Source: JAWKOK01 sp963765875 (lineage in GTDB: Bacteria > Chloroflexota > Anaerolineae > Caldilineales > Caldilineaceae). From it: a stretch of 64,000 bases of DNA. Below, in pieces: positions 56,001-64,000 of this stretch (position 1 is its first letter; each line of letters begins with the position of its first letter). Made by a program: the position numbers and the translations under genes. Under the pieces are notes generated by a model, which searched no databases, was not told the DNA's origin, and saw only the letters and a list, made by a program, of their open reading frames with translations. The stretch is from positions 496,001-560,000 of the forward strand of contig CAVXYK010000006.1 in NCBI GenBank assembly GCA_963765875.1, in the 5' to 3' direction.

Positions 56001-56135
56001 GGGGTGAAGCTGGGCGGCTTTTTTTCGCCGATCCCGTTTTGGTTGTGGCGCGATGGCTGTTTCCGCCCAGATGAACAGCCCGGCCTCATCGCCGGACGAG
56101 CGGGGCAGAAGCCAATGGGTGTGCAGAACTTGCAT
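52999..56135 (-). CDS. SNF2-family DEAD/DEAH helicase, heavily frame-disrupted
   Basis: Six pieces make one protein of about 1040 residues from MQVLHTHWLLPRSSGDEAG at 56135. The N-terminal ~550 residues are the SNF2-associated region (HLLTALNNRPIRGIHLGS, LSIGETALTHEEFDALVALK). The ATPase has Walker A in GVILADDMGLGKTIQTL, box II LAVALDEAQNIKN, box III RLALTGTPVENRLSELW, box V HFDRWWNPAVEDQATDRAFR and box VI. Breaks lie near 55495, 55130, 54400, 53765 and 53530, plus an in-frame TAG near 55576. All motifs remain, so either the sequence is error-rich here or the gene decayed very recently. It remodels DNA-protein complexes using ATP. It is the first gene of the cassette. Confidence 0.83.
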
Positions 56136-56322
56136 GATCTTTGATAGGCGATTGAAATTCTCGCAGCAAAACCTGCAATGATGATCGCCATTCCCCGACC
56201 GAGATTGTACCTGATTCGGTCAATGTCTGCACCTTGGCCCATCAACGGTTGCACACAAAGGTATTGGGCAGGTCGTACACACCAGCTGCCGTAGATGCGG
56301 TTTGTATCCCATGGGCATCAAG

Positions 56323-56470
56323 CTAAGGATTGTGAAAAAGCTGCCACCGGTTTGAACCGACAAGCAGCAGCCACTCCTCCAGTTCGGGCACACCCATCAC
56401 CAATAGATTCGTCTCCGGTAGCGTCTCGCCCACGTCTTCATGCCAACTCAGCGCCGGCAGTAGCCAATCT
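56323..56470 (-). pseudogene. Possible C-terminal gene remnant
   Basis: A stretch of about 48 codons without a start reads WLLPALSWHEDVGETLPETN, then LLVMGVPELEEWLLLVGSNR and WQLFHNP with a stop at 56323. Amino-acid use is protein-like, but I cannot name the family. It lies just left of the right-hand direct repeat and could be debris from the event that placed the SNF2 cassette. Confidence 0.3.
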
Positions 56471-56483
56471 CCTCAATGGCTCC

Positions 56484-56566
56484 AAGGCTGCTCGTGAGGT
56501 TTCAATCTTCGCCGTTTTTGTAGCCATTTTGTCGCCAGCTGTCAACTACACTGGCTCAATATGGAG
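56484..56566. repeat. 82-bp direct repeat, right copy
   Basis: Partner of 50266-50347, same orientation. It begins AAGGCTGCTCGTGAGG and ends CACTGGCTCAATATGGAG. Confidence 0.7.
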
Positions 56567-56606
56567 GCGGACAGGTCAGGCATTGATAATGCTTAACCTG
56601 TCCGCC
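56566..56606. repeat. 11-bp inverted repeat
   Basis: GGCGGACAGGT (56566-56576) pairs with ACCTGTCCGCC (56596-56606); the interior GCATT-GAT-AATGC extends the fold. It directly abuts the right direct repeat. Confidence 0.6.
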
Positions 56607-56682
56607 TGTTGCGGACACGTATTGTCCTGCACGACAGCCTGAGGCTGTCTTCAGAAAATCGTAACCCCTGAAAGGATTTGTC

Positions 56683-59600
56683 ATGATGCAGCAACGAATA
56701 AGGCATTGCATTTTTTTGGTTCCCACGGTTCTGATTGTTAGTATCCTGCTGCACCTTGCGGTTAGCCGCTGCACCGCGAGGGCAGCACCTAGGGATTCGA
56801 ACGAGGCATTCGCCGCCAAGCACGTCATCAGTGCGGACAGTTCAGCCGATATCCTACTGGTGACCAAGACAGAGGACACGGCTGATGGGGCCTGTGATGC
56901 AGACTGCTCGCTGCGTGAGGCCATCAATGAGGCCAATGATCGGGCTGAACCGGCAACTATTGTGATTGGGTCGGGCGTCTACTCGCTGACACTCAAGGGG
57001 GAGAATGACAGCAATGCCTCCGGCGACCTGGACATTCTCAAATCGATGACCATCATGGGTGCGGGCTCCGAGAAGACCATCGTTGACGGCAGCGGTTTGT
57101 GGAACGAGCCGCTAAACGAGATCGAAAAGAAGGGCGAGCGGGTCTTGGATGTCTACCCAGGCGGCTACAGCAGCACGGTAACGGAGACCGCCGTGGTGGC
57201 AATTTCGGGAGTCACCATTCGCAACGGCGATTCATCAGGGTACATTTGCGGCCAATCCTTGGGCGGCGGCATCCGCGCACAGGCTACCGACCTGGCGCTA
57301 AGCGATGTGCGACTTCATAGCAACAACGCTAGATGCAATGTCGATAAAGGAGCGGGGGGCGCTCTATTCCAGATTGGCGGGGCGTTGACTATCGAGAACA
57401 GCGCCATCGAGAAGAACACAAGTCACGAAGGCGGCGGTCTCTACTTCTTCGCTGAGATAGGGGGAGCTTCGTCAACGGTTAGACTCATCAACAGCCAGGT
57501 GCAGAACAATAATGCCCACCGAGGCGGCGGAATCTCCGTGGAGGGGACCACTAGCTCCCCGCCCAGAGAACCGATGACCGTCACCATCAAGAGCAGCATC
57601 GTTAGCAGCAATGTGGTAACCGGCACCTACTACGCACTGGGCGGTGGCATCCACTTCAATGCCTCCCACGTGTTTGCTGACAAGATGATCATTGAAGATA
57701 GCACGCTGTCAGGCAACCGTACCATACTGGCAGAGGGCGGCTATGGACGAAGCCAAGGAGGGGCCATCTATCTGACTGGGGCTGACCTAACGATACGCGA
57801 CAGCCAGGTCCATGACAATATCGCCTTGCCAGCCGTTCCACTCGCTGACAAAGGCATATCAGAAGGCGGCGGTATCTCCATCTACGACTTTTGGAGTGAC
57901 TTGACCCTGGATATAACCGATAGCCGGTTTAGCGGAAATGTGTCTGAAATCGGAGGCGCTGTCTCAGCCCAGATGTACCGGGTCCAAATCGCAGATTCGA
58001 CCTTTGCCCAAAACAAATCCCCCGGAGCCGCCGACAACGGCAGCGCAGGCTTCGGCGGCGGCATCTATATGATCGGCCGGGGCAAAGGCAGTAGCATTGA
58101 AGTACAACGCAGCGCCATCCACGACAATGAAGCCGGCTATTGGGGCGGCGGTCTATACGTCACCAGCGCAAGTGCTCAGCTGAGTGAATGTGACATCTTC
58201 AATAACAGTGCCGATGAGGCAGGCGGTGGGTATCACGGAGGAGGTACGATTCGATCCTGCCGCATCCATCACAATGTTGCCAAGAGCGGTGGCGGGGTCG
58301 GCATAGCGCACAACATGGTGATCGAAGACACGACCATCCACGACAACACAGCTTCAGACCACGGCGGCGGCATCTACATCGCGCACGTCTTCCGCAACGG
58401 TGATCGGGGAGGACCCGATGTATTCCTGCGCAATGTCACCGTGAGTGGCAATATAGCCGCCTACGGTGCCGGTTTTAGTGACAAACACCCACCTCCGAGA
58501 GGAGGCTCTGATCCAACGTCGAAGAGCCACTTCACCAACGTCACCTTTGCCGACAATCAGGCAAGCGTAGAGGGTGGCGGACTCTTCCACTACGGCAAAA
58601 TCGGGTCCATTGAAGACACCGAAGATCCGCAGAAACTCACCCTGCTCAACACGTTGCTGGATGGCAACCAACCGTTCAACTGCGGCGGTGCCATGTTCGC
58701 CGGCAAGGACACCTTCATCTCCAAAGGACACAATCTGTCCAGCGACGGCAGTTGCGAAGTGACCCAGTCCACTGACATTGCCAAGACGGCCGGCCAGATC
58801 GGCCCATTAGCAGACAACGGCGGCACGACCCATACCCATGCCCTGTTGGACAGCAGCCCGGCCATTGACGCCGGAACCAGCGTGGACACGCTCAGCGCCG
58901 ATCAGCGAGGAATCGAGCGACCCAAAGGTGCTGCACCTGACATCGGATCCTTCGAGTATGAATACACTGCAGCATTCCTCCACGTGCAGCCTGCCCACAT
59001 GACATTCGTGGCCGTCAAAGGCGCAGAATCACCCCAAGGCGAGATCGAGGTTCGTAACAGCGGCATCAACGCTCTCAGTTGGCAGGCAATCAGCAGCATG
59101 TCATGGCTCAGTCTTGGCCCGACAAGCGGCGACGCGCCGGCAACGATCAAAATAACGCCAGGACATAGCGGCTTGGCAGTCGGTGATTATGAGGCAGGGG
59201 TGACAATCACGGCGGACGGCGTCGACGGAAGTCCGCAGACCGTCGCCATTTCACTGACCGTTGTCGGGATGGACGCGATGATCGGCAACGGCAATTTCGA
59301 ATCTGACAGCAACGACGGCTGGGAGCAGAGTTCGACCAAGGGCCGCATCCTTATCCGTGAAGCGGCGGATATACCATACATTCAACCACGCTCCGGCACA
59401 CGGGCAGCGGTTCTGGGCGAGATCGACGGTGAGGCCAGTGAATTAAAGCAAGAGATTCGCATTCCTCCCGGCGACGATATCCACCTACTTTTCTTCGGCT
59501 ACATTCAATCCACTGAAACCGGCTGCGACAACGACAAGCTCATGGTTCGCCTGGGGGATAACGTGCTTGCCGAACAACCAATGTGCGTATCTCAAAACAG

Positions 59601-59868
59601 TGAGGGCTGGACGGAATTTCGCCTACCGATCGGTGTCGTTTCCGGCGCCTCAGCCGGCGACACTCTGCCCAGAGAAACGCTCAGCTTTCAGGTGTTCAAC
59701 GATCACTTCTCCGATCCGAGCATGTTCATCTTGGACGACGTCATGTTGATCGCCGGCAAGGACACGAATGCACCTGACCCGGATCCGCCGCCAAATGATA
59801 CACCTATCCCTGAGCCGCTGCCGGAAGGAGAACAGCGGATCTTTCTCCCCACCATTGTAGGCCAATAG
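56683..59868 (+). CDS. CSLREA/beta-helix surface protein with choice-of-anchor Q region
   Basis: 1061 residues. A signal peptide (MMQQRIRHCIFLVPTVLIVS and on) is followed at ~65 by ADCSLREAINEAND, the CSLREA marker of secreted proteins. Residues ~90-640 are a right-handed parallel beta-helix made of repeated turns such as GGGLYFFAEI, GGGISVEGT, GGGIYIAHVF and RNVTVSGNIAAYGAGF. The end of the helix, NGGTTHTHALLDSSPAIDAG, then ADQRGIERPKGAAPDIGSFE, is the choice-of-anchor Q motif. A BACON-like Ig domain (~765-860) and a C-terminal jelly-roll-like domain (NGNFESDSNDGWEQSS) follow. The protein ends PDPPPNDTPIPEP...RIFLPTIVGQ, a Pro-rich stalk and short hydrophobic tail. It is probably exported and cell-surface attached; its ligand is unknown. 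Confidence 0.87.
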   Translation: MMQQRIRHCIFLVPTVLIVSILLHLAVSRCTARAAPRDSNEAFAAKHVISADSSADILLVTKTEDTADGACDADCSLREAINEANDRAEPATIVIGSGVYSLTLKGENDSNASGDLDILKSMTIMGAGSEKTIVDGSGLWNEPLNEIEKKGERVLDVYPGGYSSTVTETAVVAISGVTIRNGDSSGYICGQSLGGGIRAQATDLALSDVRLHSNNARCNVDKGAGGALFQIGGALTIENSAIEKNTSHEGGGLYFFAEIGGASSTVRLINSQVQNNNAHRGGGISVEGTTSSPPREPMTVTIKSSIVSSNVVTGTYYALGGGIHFNASHVFADKMIIEDSTLSGNRTILAEGGYGRSQGGAIYLTGADLTIRDSQVHDNIALPAVPLADKGISEGGGISIYDFWSDLTLDITDSRFSGNVSEIGGAVSAQMYRVQIADSTFAQNKSPGAADNGSAGFGGGIYMIGRGKGSSIEVQRSAIHDNEAGYWGGGLYVTSASAQLSECDIFNNSADEAGGGYHGGGTIRSCRIHHNVAKSGGGVGIAHNMVIEDTTIHDNTASDHGGGIYIAHVFRNGDRGGPDVFLRNVTVSGNIAAYGAGFSDKHPPPRGGSDPTSKSHFTNVTFADNQASVEGGGLFHYGKIGSIEDTEDPQKLTLLNTLLDGNQPFNCGGAMFAGKDTFISKGHNLSSDGSCEVTQSTDIAKTAGQIGPLADNGGTTHTHALLDSSPAIDAGTSVDTLSADQRGIERPKGAAPDIGSFEYEYTAAFLHVQPAHMTFVAVKGAESPQGEIEVRNSGINALSWQAISSMSWLSLGPTSGDAPATIKITPGHSGLAVGDYEAGVTITADGVDGSPQTVAISLTVVGMDAMIGNGNFESDSNDGWEQSSTKGRILIREAADIPYIQPRSGTRAAVLGEIDGEASELKQEIRIPPGDDIHLLFFGYIQSTETGCDNDKLMVRLGDNVLAEQPMCVSQNSEGWTEFRLPIGVVSGASAGDTLPRETLSFQVFNDHFSDPSMFILDDVMLIAGKDTNAPDPDPPPNDTPIPEPLPEGEQRIFLPTIVGQ

Positions 59869-59877
59869 CGGTTCGAT

Positions 59878-59914
59878 CACGGGGGTAGGGTAGCATTGCC
59901 GTCCTACCCCCGTG
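59878..59914 (+). terminator. Hairpin after the beta-helix protein gene
   Basis: CACGGGGGTAGG (59878-59889) pairs perfectly with CCTACCCCCGTG (59903-59914), 10 bp after the stop. It has no T-tract, so a strong pause or factor-dependent end is more likely than a classic terminator. The rest of the gap to 60153 holds a possible extended -10 (TGGTAAGAT, 60101-60109) for the next gene and nothing else clear. Confidence 0.55.
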
Positions 59915-60153
59915 CTAGGCCGCCTCGATGCATGGCGTTGATTCATAGAATGTATCGAGGTTATGCAATCCTACTGAAATCCCATTTGTCGTCTTGAGGT
60001 CGCTTGATCATCCATGACGCATGATTTCCTGGGTGGTTAAGCAAGATTCGCGTTTACTCCCCTCGCTATCCCGCCCAGCCCGCTTCCACAAGTGTGCCTG
60101 TGGTAAGATGGCTATGCCACTCAGCCAAAATCAACAGCAAGGAATAGTAATCC

Positions 60154-61326
60154 ATGAAGATCACCGACATTGAAGTCCTGCGCATGCAGGCCCATGCCGA
60201 GCCGACCAACAACTGGCTCTTTGTCCGCATCCACACCGACGCCGGCATCACTGGCATCGGCGAAGGCAGCCTCCAGTACAAGGACGCGGCGTTGGCCGCG
60301 GAGATCGAAAACTTCGGGACCTACCTGCGCGGCAAGGACCCGTTCGAGATCGAAAAACATTGGACATCGTTGCATCGCCGCGTGACCTGGACTGGCGGCG
60401 CGGTGACCATGAGCGCCATCAGCGCCATCGACCTGGCGCTCTGGGACATCAAGGGCAAGGCGCTGGGCGTGCCGGTCTACGAGTTGATCGGCGGCAAGGT
60501 GCGCGATCGGGTGCCGCTCTATGCCAACGGCTGGTTCGCCGGCGATGAGCCGAGCGCCCATGGGCCTCAGGAAGGCGCAGAGGGTGAGCAGGAGTGGTAT
60601 GCGGCCCGTGCCGCTGAGGTTGTAGCCAAGGGTTTCCGATGTCTCAAGATCTACCCATTTCGAGGAGAACAGGTCATCACGCCGGAGCGGATGAAACGGG
60701 GTGTGGGTCTGGTGCGCACGCTGCGTGAGACAGTGGGACCGGACATCGAAATCGCGGTCGATATCCGCGCGCGTCTCAACGTCTGGAGCGCCCGACGGGT
60801 TGCTCAGGCGTTGGAGCCCTACAACATCGCCTGGCTGGAAGAGCCGATCCTCTTCGACAACGCCGACACCATGGGCGAGTTTGCTCGCTCCGTGAACGTG
60901 CCGGTGGCGACCGGCGAACAGCTTTACACCCGCTGGGAGTTCCGCGCGTTGCTGGAGCAGAATGCGGTCGGCATCATCCAGCCCGACATCTGTCACGCCG
61001 GCGGCTTCTCTGAGCTACGCAAGATCGCAGCCATGGCCGAGACCTACTACGTGTCGCTCTCGCCCCACAACTCCAACGGCCCCATCTCGACCGTCGCCAG
61101 TCTGCACCTGGACATGGCCATCAACAACTGTCACATGCAGGAGCTTTTCCTCAACTCGTTGCCCTACTATCAGGAAGTGCTGACCAAGCCGCTGGTCATT
61201 GAGGACGGCTACGGCACACCGCCCGCAGGCCCCGGCTGGGGTACGGATCTAGACGACGAGATCCTGGCCCAGCACCCGCCGGCCGAGTTCATTCCGATTG
61301 CAGACGAGCCCTATTTGGATTTTTAG
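60154..61326 (+). CDS. Mandelate racemase/muconate lactonizing enzyme family dehydratase (galactonate dehydratase-like)
   Basis: 390 residues from MKITDIEVLRMQAHAEPTNN, with AAGGA upstream. The capping domain is followed by the barrel with AISAIDLALWDIKGKALG. Metal ligands lie in IAVDIRARLNVWSAR (Asp), AWLEEPILFDN (Glu) and PVATGEQLYTR (Glu), and a His in VSLSPHNSNGPISTVASLHL provides the general acid/base. The pattern is close to D-galactonate dehydratase (DgoD) and related sugar-acid dehydratases, and the frame is intact, unlike its relative at 2769-3939. It dehydrates an aldonate to a 2-keto-3-deoxy sugar acid in the cytoplasm. It stands alone on the plus strand; substrate assignment is tentative. 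Confidence 0.9.
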   Translation: MKITDIEVLRMQAHAEPTNNWLFVRIHTDAGITGIGEGSLQYKDAALAAEIENFGTYLRGKDPFEIEKHWTSLHRRVTWTGGAVTMSAISAIDLALWDIKGKALGVPVYELIGGKVRDRVPLYANGWFAGDEPSAHGPQEGAEGEQEWYAARAAEVVAKGFRCLKIYPFRGEQVITPERMKRGVGLVRTLRETVGPDIEIAVDIRARLNVWSARRVAQALEPYNIAWLEEPILFDNADTMGEFARSVNVPVATGEQLYTRWEFRALLEQNAVGIIQPDICHAGGFSELRKIAAMAETYYVSLSPHNSNGPISTVASLHLDMAINNCHMQELFLNSLPYYQEVLTKPLVIEDGYGTPPAGPGWGTDLDDEILAQHPPAEFIPIADEPYLDF

Positions 61327-61404
61327 GGGTTGGGATTGGGGAGTGAGATGATGAAGCGTTCGCCGCGCCGGAGCCTTAGGTTGATGCCTATGGGTGCACA
61401 ACCC

Positions 61405-61469
61405 GACCTCCGGGAGGTGTCCGGCGAACCTCCGCCCTGATTACCATTCGTGGACACCTCCCGGAGGTC
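61405..61469. repeat. 18-bp inverted repeat
   Basis: GACCTCCGGGAGGTGTCC (61405-61422) and its exact inverse (61452-61469) enclose 29 bases. It lies in the gap between the convergent dehydratase and UroD-like genes and could serve as a shared transcription end. No T-tract. Confidence 0.6.
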
Positions 61470-61597
61470 TAGCCCCACAATTCCTCAGTGAGCCCAATTT
61501 CGTTCTCGTTACCTAGTAGGCACGCCCACGTGCCGACCGCCATAGCGCAGAACCGCACATGGACGTGCTGACCCAACGCTACGGTCACGGGCTTGGA

Positions 61598-62635
61598 CTA
61601 CGCCGTCTCTCGCGCCGCCTCAAACATGGCCGCCAAATTCTCCGGTGCGATGTCCGGCAGGATGGCTTCGTGGCTTGGCGAGATGATCAGGCCAGTGGGA
61701 AAGAGCGTTCGCAGGAAACGCACATTTTCCCTGACCTCGTCGGGCGTGCCGTTGACGAGCAAATTCTGGTGATCGACGCCGCCGCAGAATGAGACGCTGC
61801 CGGCAAATTCGTCGTGAAGGCTCTGGGCATCCATCCCGGCAGCCAGCGCCTGAATCGGATGCACGGCATCCACGCCCAGTTCGATCAGATCGGGAATAAT
61901 GGGGCGAATCGAGCCACATGAATGGTAGATCACCTTGACGCCGTAGCCCTTGGCTTGATCGATCAGTTGCTTTGCGCCGCCCAGGGCAAATTTGCGCACA
62001 TGGTCGGGCGAGAGCATCAGGCTGGTCTGGCTGCCATAGTCGTTGCCGATTAGGACGGCATCGACTTTGCCTTTGGTTGCTTCGAAGAAGATGCGATTGG
62101 CTTCGAGATAGAAGTTTACGATGCGCTCAGAGATGGCCTCGACCAGATTAGGTGAATCATAGAATTTCATGAAGGCAACCTGTAGGCCAAAGGCCGCACA
62201 GACATCCTGAAAATGGGCGGACCAGAGCACGCCGAGCACGGCACGGTCGCCGGCCACAGCCTCGGCGGCTGCCAGGCAAGCGTCGGGGTCGATGTGCTCG
62301 GCCGGATCCGGCCAGGGAAACTCATCGACGCAGGCCGGATCCGTCTTGTCCTCGAAGAAGCCCGGCGCGTTGAGCGTACGATGTTCCCGATCGATCTTGC
62401 CTCGCTTGGCGAAATCAAGCGCCGCGTAGATAGCATCGGCCGTGGGCGAGTGATAGGGAAACTCAATGGGGACGATGTCGTCATCCAGAACTTCAGTCAA
62501 CCCTGCCACCGAATCCACGCCAAAATGGTTGTACAGGCCAGGCAGTGCCTGGCTATCCGGAATGCCCATCCAGGTGCAGGGCCGGTCGACTGGTTGGCGC
62601 TCAATCGTCGCTAGAAATCGCTCACGATGGTTCAT
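61598..62635 (-). CDS. Uroporphyrinogen decarboxylase family protein (second copy)
   Basis: 345 residues from the ATG at 62635 (MNHRERFLATIERQPVDRPC) with GAGGGA upstream. Same family as the protein at 7730-8740: it shares IGNDYGSQTSLMLSPDHVRK, YHSCGSIRPIIPDLIELGVD, HPIQALAAGMDAQSLH, CGGVDHQNLLVNGTPDEV and IISPSHEAILPDIAPEN. The conserved Cys in YHSCGS and the His in SPSHEA are where corrinoid methyltransferases of this fold hold zinc, so methyl transfer is at least as likely as decarboxylation. The enzyme is cytoplasmic. It is convergent with the galactonate-dehydratase-like gene, and no haem genes are in the window. Confidence 0.85.
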   Translation of the reverse strand: MNHRERFLATIERQPVDRPCTWMGIPDSQALPGLYNHFGVDSVAGLTEVLDDDIVPIEFPYHSPTADAIYAALDFAKRGKIDREHRTLNAPGFFEDKTDPACVDEFPWPDPAEHIDPDACLAAAEAVAGDRAVLGVLWSAHFQDVCAAFGLQVAFMKFYDSPNLVEAISERIVNFYLEANRIFFEATKGKVDAVLIGNDYGSQTSLMLSPDHVRKFALGGAKQLIDQAKGYGVKVIYHSCGSIRPIIPDLIELGVDAVHPIQALAAGMDAQSLHDEFAGSVSFCGGVDHQNLLVNGTPDEVRENVRFLRTLFPTGLIISPSHEAILPDIAPENLAAMFEAARETA

Positions 62636-62810
62636 GGGTCCCTCACCTGTTTGTTTGCAGTGCGAGAAGAGCTTGGGCACAGATGGCCACGGATAAAAAC
62701 GTGATGATCACAGATGATTTCTGGGATCTTTTCTGTGCGGTAGGAGGCGTTCATCAACGGGAAGTCATCTTACCAACAGGTTCGCTGTTTAGCGAAATCG
62801 GTCACTCCCG

Positions 62811-64000
62811 TCACTCATCGCCAAATCGATTATCGTAGGTACCTTCCATCAGCCAAGGCAGGCCCCAGCCGGCACGGTCAGCGGCGTTGTCGCTGGACGG
62901 TCCAGGCGACGTCTCCAGGATCAGCGTGATCGCCTGCCCGCTGTAAGCGTCCAACGGCACAATAACCTGCTGCCAATCTCGGTGGGCCGGATCGGAGGGC
63001 GTGAAGTGCTGCGACCAGAGGGTGGTCGCCTCGCCCGGTGGATCACCCGCCTGAACCGACACGCTGAAGGTGACCCCGTCCCCGCCCCAATCCCATGCAT
63101 CGGGATCCAATGCAGGGCTGAGCCAGAGGAACGAGTTGCTCTTGGGCACATCCAGCGGCAGGAAGATGCGCGCCGGTGCATGGGCGAAGAGTGTCGGCCG
63201 TGCGTCGCCAGTCTGGGGCATGGTGAAGACGACGGGCGCGACTCGTTCACAGCCCCCCATCTCCATGCAGATGGGCAGAGTCGGGTCGATGGTCGCCTGC
63301 GGACACAAGGTCCATCAGGTCGACAAGTTGGTAGCGCTGATAGCTCTCGCGTTCCTCGGAAGTGGGACGGATCAGCGTCAGCCGGTGGTTGACGCCGACC
63401 CATGCGCCGGCCAGCACAGTCGCGAAGACCAGCGAGACCGTGATCAACGGCCCCATCCACTGATGCTTCCTATCTGGAATCGCCATCAACTCAAGCCAGG
63501 CGTAGACGCCCCAGAGCGTGATGCCGGGCCCGACGATGGCGTAGAGATCCCAGTCGCGCCAGCGAGGCAGATCGTTCTGAAAGCTGAAGTGGTAGAGCAG
63601 TAAGCCGGCAGACAGGGCAGTCAGGTAGAGCAGAACCCGATCTCCGCGCGTGCGCCGGTCGACCATCGCCCAGATGCCGGCCGCCAGCCAAAGTGGGAAT
63701 AGCGGAACCAGCAGCCAGAGATTGTTGATCGCCTGCCAAAGCTGCGCCGGGGCTATTGCCTGTTCAACCGTCCAAAACAGCTGGGAATCGCCGGCATAGC
63801 CATTGCCCAGCACTGGGCAGTGGTACGCCCAAGACCACGAGCAGCAGCACGGTCAACGCCGGCACAGCCATGCCGGTCAGCAACAGCATGCCGAGTCTGA
63901 TGTTTCCATCGACGCCGGTCGAGGAGCAAAAACATTGCGGGCAATGTGAACACGGCTTGCGGATGCAGGCTGACTGCCGCCCCGCCGGCCAAGCCCACGG
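62811..64000 (-). CDS. Multi-pass membrane protein, glycosyltransferase-like, partial and frame-disrupted
   Basis: Cut by the right window edge. Pieces at 63753-63998, an unlisted stretch in a second frame near 63820-63905 (LGMLLLTGMAVPALTVLLLV), 63247-63813 and 62811-63308 make one protein. Breaks lie near 63905, 63815 and 63300. The upstream part has several membrane helices (LWLLVPLFPLWLAAGIWAM, VLLYLTALSAGLLLYHFSFQ) and the C-terminal ~160 residues are soluble and beta-rich (DSWQ-like DWQQVIVPLDAYSGQ and AITLILETSPGPSSDNAADR). The membrane part resembles PMT-type glycosyltransferases of the GT39/83 kind, but the catalytic N-terminal loop lies outside the window, so this is tentative. Confidence 0.5.

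Larger units (their letters stand above)
56136..56682. other. 547-bp gap right of the SNF2 cassette
   Basis: No intact gene. It holds a possible coding remnant on the minus strand (56323-56470), the right direct repeat (56484-56566), a hairpin (56566-56606) and the leader of the beta-helix protein gene, which has a small GACAGCC-TGA-GGCTGTC hairpin (56633-56649) and an AAAGGA ribosome site. Confidence 0.6.

Noticed and set aside
56633..56682. Riboswitch in the leader of the beta-helix protein gene
   Set aside because: Only a short hairpin before the ribosome site; no match to a riboswitch core that I can recognise.

Overview
The window looks like a chromosomal stretch of a Chloroflexota bacterium of the Anaerolineae/Caldilineae type, probably from a metagenome assembly. 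That placement is inference. It rests on a long MalT-like LuxR regulator followed by a ~75-residue companion protein, uroporphyrinogen-decarboxylase-like proteins beside sugar genes, a CSLREA/choice-of-anchor-Q surface protein ending in a short IFLP-type tail, and intergenic spaces full of hairpin-forming repeats. I saw no rRNA, tRNA, CRISPR array, prophage or transposase.

Layout. 0-10 kb: the end of an FAD-dependent oxidoreductase, a methyltransferase, then a mostly minus-strand sugar-catabolism group (GH99-like glycosidase, enolase-superfamily dehydratase, aldo/keto reductase, iron-dependent alcohol dehydrogenase, Gfo/Idh/MocA oxidoreductase, aldose 1-epimerase) with a divergent UroD-like gene. 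10-27 kb: a DUF1269 glycine-zipper protein fused to a starch-enzyme X25 domain, a GluR0-like ligand-gated K+ channel, a SulP anion transporter, a small membrane protein, an M28 peptidase, a dodecin, a single-chain IorAB-type molybdenum hydroxylase, a TPR membrane protein, a CPA2 antiporter with RCK domains and an SLC12-like cotransporter. 27-30 kb: small minus-strand genes (unknown, P-loop kinase, methyltransferase-like, tyrosine phosphatase). 30-38 kb: a beta-glucoside locus (GH3 enzyme, two ABC permeases, solute-binding lipoprotein) facing a DeoR-HTH/LacI-sensor regulator, then an MFS transporter. 38-50 kb: S9 peptidase, LuxR regulator and companion, carbonic anhydrase, sensor kinase and response regulator, a 31-residue membrane peptide, a lipoprotein, a radical SAM protein. 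50-56.6 kb: an SNF2 helicase / SWIM / winged-helix-like cassette lying between two ~82-bp direct repeats. 56.6-64 kb: a 1061-residue beta-helix surface protein, a second enolase-superfamily dehydratase, a second UroD-like protein, and a multi-pass membrane protein cut by the window end.

Working together: the first 10 kb and 29.8-37.1 kb describe uptake and breakdown of plant-type oligosaccharides. The 11-27 kb block concentrates ion channels and transporters. The 44.7-48 kb pair is a complete two-component system.

A feature that colours all annotation is the number of single-base frame breaks inside otherwise well-conserved genes (about 23). They cluster at 1-10 kb, 38-56 kb and 63-64 kb and are almost absent from 10 to 38 kb. 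Several sit in homopolymers, so many may be assembly errors rather than real gene decay. I annotate each such gene as one unit and give the break points.
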